A stretch of 35,669 nucleotides of DNA from Candidatus Scalindua sp. (GTDB lineage: Bacteria > Planctomycetota > Brocadiia > Brocadiales > Scalinduaceae): assembly GCA_018670825.1 (NCBI GenBank), contig JABHIW010000171.1:1-35669 (forward strand). Reading direction: 5' to 3'. The notes beneath the pieces are model-generated. The model was not told where the DNA came from, made no database searches, and saw only the letters and a list, made by a program, of their open reading frames with translations. Position numbers and translations under genes: made by a program. Of the stretch, positions 24,761-32,900 are shown in pieces (the stretch's first letter is position 1; each line of letters begins with the position of its first letter).

Positions 24761-26632
24761 ATGATGAAATTAAAAAGAACTTATTTTGCTGTTTTGCTAA
24801 TGTATCTTGGTTTATTACTATGTACAGGATATGCCTTTGGAAGAACAATCCATCTGGAAGCTGAAAATTATAGCAGCCAATCAGGTATCTTTACCTCCAG
24901 TAGTGGTGGAGTTGACTATACCGGTTGGATTGATCACGGCGATTGGATGGCCTTTAGAAACATCGACTTGGGTTCCGGTGCAACAAATATTACCGTTAAT
25001 ATTGCGGGAAGCTACAATGGTGGAAAAATCGAAATGCACCTGGACAGTGTAACAGGCGATATGGCGGGCATCTTGATATACAATCCTACAGGAAATTGGA
25101 CAGACTGGCAACAACAGTCTGTTGCGGTAAGCAGTGCAGGCGGCGTACACACCATCTATTTTGTTTTTGTCGATGGCCCCGACTATATGTATAACATCGA
25201 CTGGTTTGAGATGAGTGTCGATACAGATGAAACGGTTCCTGCACCAACTCCTTCTCCAGATCCAGAGGATCCTCCCGATCCATCAGGAGATCCGGACGAG
25301 GTTAACTCGGTGTGGAGTTCCTCTGCTGTTTATTATGCCCCAGACAGAGTGTATTGGAATACGCACAACTGGGAAGCAAAGTGGTGGACACAGGGAGATG
25401 AGCCCGGAACAACCGGTGAATGGGGAGTCTGGTCGGATTTAGGAGTTTCAAATGATACACCAGCACCAACGCCTTCTCCTGATCCGGAGGATCCTCCCGA
25501 TCCATCAGGAGATCCGGACGAGGTCAACTTGGTGTGGAGTTCCGCTAATGTTTATTATGCCTCAGACAGAGTGTACTGGGATTCACATAACTGGGAAGCG
25601 AAGTGGTGGACGAAGGGAGATGAGCCCGGGACAACCGGTGAATGGGGAGTCTGGCTGGATTTAGGGGTTTCAAATGTGACACCAACATCAGATCCAAATC
25701 CAACACCCACAAACCCTGGATTTCCTAACCAAGTATTTGCTCCGTATGTAGATGTATTGCTTTATCCACCTTTCGATCTGACAGATGCAGTAACTATCAC
25801 AGATTCTAAATACTTTACCATGGCATTTATTGTAAGCGATGCAAGTGGGAAGGCATCATGGGGTGGCGTTATACCACTGGAAGATGAGCATATGCTGCAG
25901 GAAGTTTACAATCTGAGAGGAATGGGTGGCGACGTGGTCATCTCTTTTGGAGGTGCTAATGGTACAGAACTCGCATTAGCTATTGACGATATCGATACCC
26001 TTAAAGCTGAGTACCAGGCCGTAATAGATATGTACCAGGTAACCTGGGTTGACTTTGATATCGAAGGATTTGCCGTGGCAGATAAGCCTTCAATTGACAG
26101 ACGAAATCAGGCAATTGCAGGTTTACAAGCTGATAACCCTGACTTGACAATAGCTTTCTGTCTCCCTGTTCTCCCCTCAGGTTTGACGGCCGATGGGTTA
26201 TATGTTCTGCAAAATGCAGTTTCACATGGAGTTCGCATAGACATGGTTAACATTATGGCCATGGATTATGGGGATTGGGCAGCTCCTAATCCGGATGGTC
26301 AGATGGGACAGTATGCTATTGATGCAGCTGACAGTCTTTTCGGGAAATTGCAAACCATTTACCCTGATAAATCTGATAATGAACTATGGGCGATGGTTGG
26401 AGTCACTCCGATGATTGGCCAAAATGACGTTATATCAGAGGTCTTCTATCTTTCAGATGCACAACAGTTACTTACCTACGCACAGCAGCGAAATATTGGT
26501 ATGCTTTCAATGTGGTCTTTGTCGCGTGATAATGGGTCTGCTGGCATTTGCAATCATGCATCTCCAACATATAGTTGCCTTGAACAAGAATCTTTCGCCT
26601 TCACCAATATATTGAAGGCATTTAATCAATAA
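24761..26632 (+). CDS. Secreted GH18 chitinase-like enzyme with CBM6 and two CBM5/12 modules
   Basis: This 623-residue protein starts with a signal peptide (about 1-27). A CBM6-type domain follows at about 28-153 (IHLEAENYSSQSG, WIDHGDWMAF, YNIDWFEM). Two nearly identical CBM5/12 chitin-binding modules lie at about 184-229 and 258-303 (VYYAPDRVYW, HNWEAKWWT, DEPGTTGEWGVW), each after a PTPSPDPEDPPDPSGDPDE linker. A GH18 catalytic domain covers about 323-623, with VVISFGGANG (392-401) and the catalytic VTWVDFDIEG, acid/base Glu435 after Asp431 and Asp433. It should hydrolyse chitin or related N-acetylglucosamine polymers outside the cell. GGAG ten bases before the first ATG supports the start. 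It has no genomic partners beside it; carbohydrate scavenging or wall remodelling are both possible. Confidence 0.92.
   Translation: MMKLKRTYFAVLLMYLGLLLCTGYAFGRTIHLEAENYSSQSGIFTSSSGGVDYTGWIDHGDWMAFRNIDLGSGATNITVNIAGSYNGGKIEMHLDSVTGDMAGILIYNPTGNWTDWQQQSVAVSSAGGVHTIYFVFVDGPDYMYNIDWFEMSVDTDETVPAPTPSPDPEDPPDPSGDPDEVNSVWSSSAVYYAPDRVYWNTHNWEAKWWTQGDEPGTTGEWGVWSDLGVSNDTPAPTPSPDPEDPPDPSGDPDEVNLVWSSANVYYASDRVYWDSHNWEAKWWTKGDEPGTTGEWGVWLDLGVSNVTPTSDPNPTPTNPGFPNQVFAPYVDVLLYPPFDLTDAVTITDSKYFTMAFIVSDASGKASWGGVIPLEDEHMLQEVYNLRGMGGDVVISFGGANGTELALAIDDIDTLKAEYQAVIDMYQVTWVDFDIEGFAVADKPSIDRRNQAIAGLQADNPDLTIAFCLPVLPSGLTADGLYVLQNAVSHGVRIDMVNIMAMDYGDWAAPNPDGQMGQYAIDAADSLFGKLQTIYPDKSDNELWAMVGVTPMIGQNDVISEVFYLSDAQQLLTYAQQRNIGMLSMWSLSRDNGSAGICNHASPTYSCLEQESFAFTNILKAFNQ
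25241..25684 (+). repeat. 222-bp tandem duplication inside the chitinase gene
   Basis: Two consecutive units (25241-25462 and 25463-25684, 74 codons each) encode a linker plus CBM5/12 module. They differ at few positions, including several synonymous changes, so the duplication is in phase and fairly recent. Confidence 0.85.
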
Positions 26633-26806
26633 TCGGAATGCTTTTATTGGCCATTATATGAGCGGTGAAAGTTACATACATCGTAATAATTTGGACTTCA
26701 GTTAGAAATGGAGAAGTCACAGATTCAGAGGTTTAGCCGCATTGGTCTTAGTACGAAGCAACGGTTCCTTAAAAGAGTTATGGGCACATAATAGGGTCTA
26801 CAGGAT
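26633..26806. other. Intergenic region after the chitinase gene
   Basis: Together with the insertion-sequence relic this makes up the 310-base gap before the NRPS stop. No T-run terminator or coding sequence is recognised between the chitinase stop and the relic. Confidence 0.4.
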
Positions 26807-26971
26807 TGTATTGCACCCCATTTGTCAAGCAGGTGTAATCTAGAGTATTTTACTCTATAATACTTACTTTAGTAAGGAAGCATTATGAAATATCGCAAAT
26901 GGGATTCGAAGACGAAAGCTAAGATTATTCCGGGAGGGGCAATCATAGCAAGTCTGAATATTCATCATTAG
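26807..26971 (+). mobile_element. Left-end remnant of an IS3-like insertion sequence
   Basis: From TGTATTGCACCCCATTTGTC at 26807, the sequence resembles an insertion-sequence end. It is followed by TATAAT (about 26855-26860), AAGGAAG and an ATG at 26885. The first 14 codons, MKYRKWDSKTKAKI, match the start of IS3-type transposase OrfA proteins (KW(D/T)xKTKAKIVLEG). The similarity then breaks: the frame reads IPGGAIIAS and stops at 26971, while a one-base shift reads EGQS. The remnant therefore ends at about 26942, exactly where the NRPS stop codon begins. No right end or second open frame is present. Confidence 0.65.
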
Positions 26972-29900
26972 CAATCAGATACTCCAATATATTCCCGTGA
27001 TTGCACTCTAGATTAATGACCTCTAAATTTTTTACAAACTGTCCCACATTATTATCTTTTAAAGATTGAGTATATTTGTATATTTTTTTCCTACCCTCAT
27101 ATTCAATCCGCTTATCCTCTTGTAATGCCTTAAACAAAATTACTTTTCCGGATTTTAGTCTCCCTGAAATAGCTTGTTTAGATATCTCTTTTTCCGCCTT
27201 CGATGCTCTGATAACTTTATTTACATAATCATTTTCATATCCTTCTGAAATCATATGCTCCCTAATTTTTTGTTTAAACTCAATTTCATCTCGTTTATTA
27301 TTGTGGTTTATAATATATTCATCCTGAATAACGGTATCTAACAAACAGATATTAATATTTATAAAGCCATTTTGCTCTAAAATGTGTCCAATTTCTAATG
27401 CTAACTGGCCACCCAAAGACCAACCGCATAAGTTAATTTCATCAGCCTGCTTAAAATCAGGTACAGCATTAACATACTCATTTGCCAGGAGATTTAAACT
27501 GGATATATTTTCATCATTTAAGATGTTAAAGTTATCTATACCAAATGAGTTATATCTATTTTTTAGATTATTAGCTAAATCGGTATAAACTTCACAACCT
27601 CCATTTCCTGGATGAACAAAAAATATCTGTTTTTTATTGTTATCTATAACACTTAAGTTTTTAATTAAATTATGAGAACTGTTTTCTGTGAAAACATTAG
27701 ATAATAATAACTTAATATTTTTATGTTCGAATAAATCAGTAATGTTGAATTTAATTTTCTTTTCAGATAAATCTTTATTCATCTTATAAATTAGCTTTAT
27801 AGATAAAATAGAGTCTCCACCAATTCTAAAGAAATCATCTGTAATTCCTACTTTTTCAAGTTGTAAAACTTCCTGCCAAATGTTACATAGTTTTATCTCT
27901 AAATCTGTCGTTGGCGCTTGATAAGAATCTTCATCTGTAAATTCCGGATCAGGAAAAGCTTTCCAGTCCAGTTTACCGTTTATGGTTAATGGAAATGATC
28001 CCATTTTTACTAAAGCGGTTGGTATCATATACTCCGGCAATCGTTTTGATAGATGGTTCAAAATATTCTTTTCTGCTATTTCTGTATCAGATACAAAATA
28101 ACCTACTAAATATTTATTGCCGTTTTTTCCTTTAGATAAAACACAAGCTTGTTTGATACTTGCAATAGAGGTAAGAGCACTCTCTATCTCACCTAATTCT
28201 ATTCTGTAGCCTCTTATTTTTACCTGAAAATCATTTCGGCCTATGTATTCCAGGTTGCCATCTGGCAGCCATCTTACCAGGTCGCCTGTTTTGTATAATC
28301 TTGTGTAACCTTTTACTATATCGCCGTCTGCTGCAAATGGATTTGGGGTAAATTTATCTGATGTTAGCGCGGGTTTGTTTAGGTAGCCTCTGGCCAGTCC
28401 TGCGCCGCCTATGTGGAGTTCTCCTATAACTCCTATTGGCACGGCTTTGTTATTGACATCTAAAACATAAGCCATTTCATTAAACAGAGGTTTTCCAATA
28501 AGAACATCCTGATCTTTAGATAACTTGTGACTGGAACTCCAAATAACACTTTCAGCAGGACCATACACATTAATAACATTTTTAAAGCAGTTTAATAATT
28601 TTGCAGAAATATTAGCGACTAAATTTTCTCCTCCAACCAGACACAACATATCTTTTAATAGTTCCTTTTCATTATCACATACCGCGCTCAAAACATTGGG
28701 TGTTTGCTGTATAATAGAAGATTTTTCTAAATGAGAATCATTAATATTTGTAAAATTAGAAATGTAGATACAGCTACCAAACGATAGAGGTAATCCAAAC
28801 TCCAAACCAAATATATCAAATACATAACTAGTCAGGCTTAAAACATTTAAGTTTTCTAATGAATCAATAAAAGATTTTTGAGAAAAATTGAGTATAAATG
28901 TTGAAAATTGTTTATGTTCAACCATTATTCCTTTGGGTTTACCAGTTGTACCGGATGTGTAAATAACATAAGCCAAATCAGTCGCTTTGTTTTGAATTGG
29001 AAGGTTTGTTATTTCCTGGTTTTGATAACAATCTGAATCTAACTCTATTAAGTTAATATCTGTTATTTTTTGCAACTTTCCTACTAAATGAGATTGAGTT
29101 AAAACAATCGCTGTTTGTGTATCATCTAAAATATACTTAATTCTTTCTGCCGGATATTCAGGATCAATAGGCACATAAGCCCCATCTGCTTTCATTATCC
29201 CTAATATACCTATTATCATTTCTAGACTTCTATCCAGGCATAAAGCTATCAAAGTATCCGGTTTAATTGTTGTTTGTGATTGTAAATACCTGGCTAATTG
29301 ATTTGCTTTAGCATTAAGCTCGTAATAAGTCAGTTGCCTGTCTTCAAAAACTACGGCTATGTTATCCGCTGTTTTTAATACCTGCTCTTCAAATAATTGA
29401 CAGATAGTTTTATCTTTTGCATACACTTTATCTGTTTTGTTCCACTCTATTACTATTTGTTGGTATTCTTTATTAGTCAATAACCTATAGTCTTTAAGCT
29501 TCTTATTCTTGTCACTCATCATTTGTTCTAAAACAATTTGATAGTGACTTACCATTCTCTCTATAGTTGATTTTTCATAAAGTGCTGTGGCAAAATTAAA
29601 TACTCCTTGAATCTCTTTCTGTGAATCATCCAGAAAACAGGTTAAATCATATTTGGCAATAGAATATACACTATTTAACGTTGGAAATTTAAATAGGTTG
29701 TTTCTAGCATCACTACCAAAAGATTGTACTCCAAACATAACCTGGAATATGGGGTGCCTTGATGTGTCTTGTTCCACATTTCGCACTTCAACTAGTTTTT
29801 CAAATGGCAGGTCTTGATGGCTTTGAGCTTCTATTAAACTGTTTTGAACTTGAGATATAAATTCTACAATACTGTTGTTTAGATTAATATTTTCACGTAA

Positions 29901-32900
29901 AGCAAGGCTATTTACAAAAAAACCTATTAAATCCTGAATTTCCGGATAATGTCTATTGGCAATAGGAGTTCCTAAAACAATATCATCTTGAGATGTATAT
30001 TTATTAAGTAGAATATAAAAGCCTGATAACAACGTTGTATACATTGTACAACCTTGTTCTTTTGACAGATCTCTTAATTTGTTTGACAGTTCTTTATTAA
30101 TAGTAAATACAATGTCATCACCAGAGTAGTCTATCTGTTTTGGTCTTGCTTTGTCTGTTGGCAAAACCAGCAGTTCATACCCTTGCAGTTTCTCCTTCCA
30201 ATAATTTAATTGATTTTGTAAAACTTCACCGTGTAAATATTCTCGTTGCCAATGAGCAAAGTCTTTATATTGAATTGACAGCTTTGATAATTTTTTATCG
30301 TGATAAAGATCAATTATCTCATTAATCAAAATATCTATAGACCATCCATCTGATGCGGTATGATGAATATTTACTAAAAGGTATGTTATGTTATCTTTAT
30401 GATAAAAACTTACTCTTATAGGAAAATCTTTTTCTAAATCAAAAGGAGTATTTATATGCCTATCTATTTGCTCTCTAATGTCTATTTCTGAATTGTTATA
30501 CTCATTAATTTTAAGTTTATCATCAATAACTATTTGATAGAATTCTCCATCTACCTGTTTAAAAATGGTCCTTAAAACTTCATGTCTTTGGATTATTTGT
30601 TGTATTACATTTTTTAATTTATTTTTATCTGTATTCTCATCTAGCTCAACAAACATAGGCATGTGATAAGCATTTGTTCCCTGCTCATATTGCTCTATAA
30701 ACCATAATCGTTCCTGCGCGAATGATAGTGGATATTTATTTAGATTTTGTGGGATTACTTTTATATGTTCAGTTTTATTTGAATTTAAGTAATCAACTAA
30801 TCCGGATACTGTCGTATATTTGAAGACATCCGCTACTGCTATATGGCTATCTAATTCTTTACTTATTTGAAGAGATAACTTTATAGCTAAAATAGACTCT
30901 CCGCCAATCCTGAAGAAATCATCTGTAATTCCTACTTTCTCAAGATTCAAAACTTCTTGCCAGATTTTGCATAGTTTTATTTCCAAATCTGTTGTTGGCA
31001 CCACATATGACTCTTCACTTGTAAACTCAGGATCAGGAAAAGCTTTCCTGTCTAATTTGCCATTTATGGTTAATGGAAATGATTCCATTTTTACTAAAGC
31101 TCCTGGTACCATATAGTCTGGCAATTGCTTTGATAGTTGATTTAAAATATTCTCATCTTTTATTTCTATACTGTTTTCAGTTACAAAATATCCAACCAAA
31201 TATTTATTATCATCTTTATCTTTAGCTAAAACACAAGCTTGTTTGATACTTGCAATAGAGGTAAGAGCATTCTCTATCTCTCCTAATTCTATTCTGTAAC
31301 CTCTTATTTTTACCTGAAAATCATTTCTGCCTATGTATTCCAGGTAGCCATCCGGAAGCCATTTTACCAGGTCACCGGTTTTGTATAGTCTGGTATAACC
31401 TTTTTCTATGTCTTCATTTGTTGCAAATGGATTTGGTATGAACATTTCTGCTGTTAGTCCTGGTTTGTTTAAATATCCTCTAGCCAAACCCGCACCGCCT
31501 ATGTGGAGTTCACCTATTACTCCTACAGGTGTTGGTATTTCCTTAACATCTAGGTTGTAAAGCTTATAATTACTATAAGCACAACCAATACTATTAATAA
31601 TAGTTCGTTGTAAGATATTTGTTGCTCCAACTGTAGTTTCTGTTGGCCCATACTCATCATAAACATTATCAATATAATTTCTTAAATATTCTATTTGATT
31701 AATATCGCTTTTCTCTCCTCCTATAAAGCAACTATTAACTTTATGAATGCTTCTATCAAATGGGATTTGAGTTAAAAAAGATGGAGTTGATTTTATAAAA
31801 TCAATTTTATTATTATTAATATGTTCTAAATAATTAGTGATATTCGTTAGCTTATCACCATAAATATAAATTCTTTTTCCTATTGATAAAGGGAGTAACG
31901 TTGTTGTTACAGACAAATCAAATGAAAGGTTACTTGAGTAATCAACATTTGTAATATTTTCAAAATACTTATACATATTTTTGATATAATTACAAATTGA
32001 AGTATGCTCAACCATTGTTCCTTTTGGTTTACCAGTCGTACCGGAAGTATAAATAACATAAGCCAAATCTGAAGATTTATTTTGAATTGGTAAGTCTGTT
32101 GTTTCCAGGTTTTGATAACAATCTGAATGCAAATCTATTAAGTTTACATCTGTTATTTTCTGCAACCTTATAACTAAATGAGATTGCGTCAAAACAAGCT
32201 CTGTCTGCGTATCTTCTAAAATATAATTAACTCTTTCTTCCGGATATTCGGGATCAATAGGCACATAGGCTCCACCTGCTTTCATTATCCCTAATATGCC
32301 TATTATCATTTCTATGCTTCTATCCAGACATAAAGCTATCAAAGTATCAGGTTTTATTGTTGCTTGTGACTGTAAATACCTGGCTAATTGATTTGATTTG
32401 GCACTTAACTCTGCATAAGTTAATTGCTGGTCTTCGAAGACTACTGATATATTATCAGGTGTTTTTAATACTTGTTCTTCAAATAGTTGGTAGATAGTTT
32501 TATCTTTTGAATACTCTTTATCTGTTCTGTTCCAATCTATTACTATTTGCTGGTATTCTTTATCTGGTATTCTTTTTAATTTATTTTCTTTAGGGTTATC
32601 CATAGATAACTGCTCTAGATAATAAACCATATAATTCTTCAACATCTCCAGGGTTTTTATGTCTATGACATTAATATCACCTTGAAATTCAAAAGAAAAT
32701 CTTTTATCACTTCTTCCTATATTTAATACAAGTGGTATATTTGTTTTTTCAAATACTTCTGAACCCGATATACTATTGTTTTTGTACTGCTCATCTACTA
32801 TATGAAAGTGTATATAATTAAATGCACATTGATAAATATCTTCAGATAAATTCAAGTCTGACTTTAATTTACCATAAGGGTAAGATTTATACTTATATAC

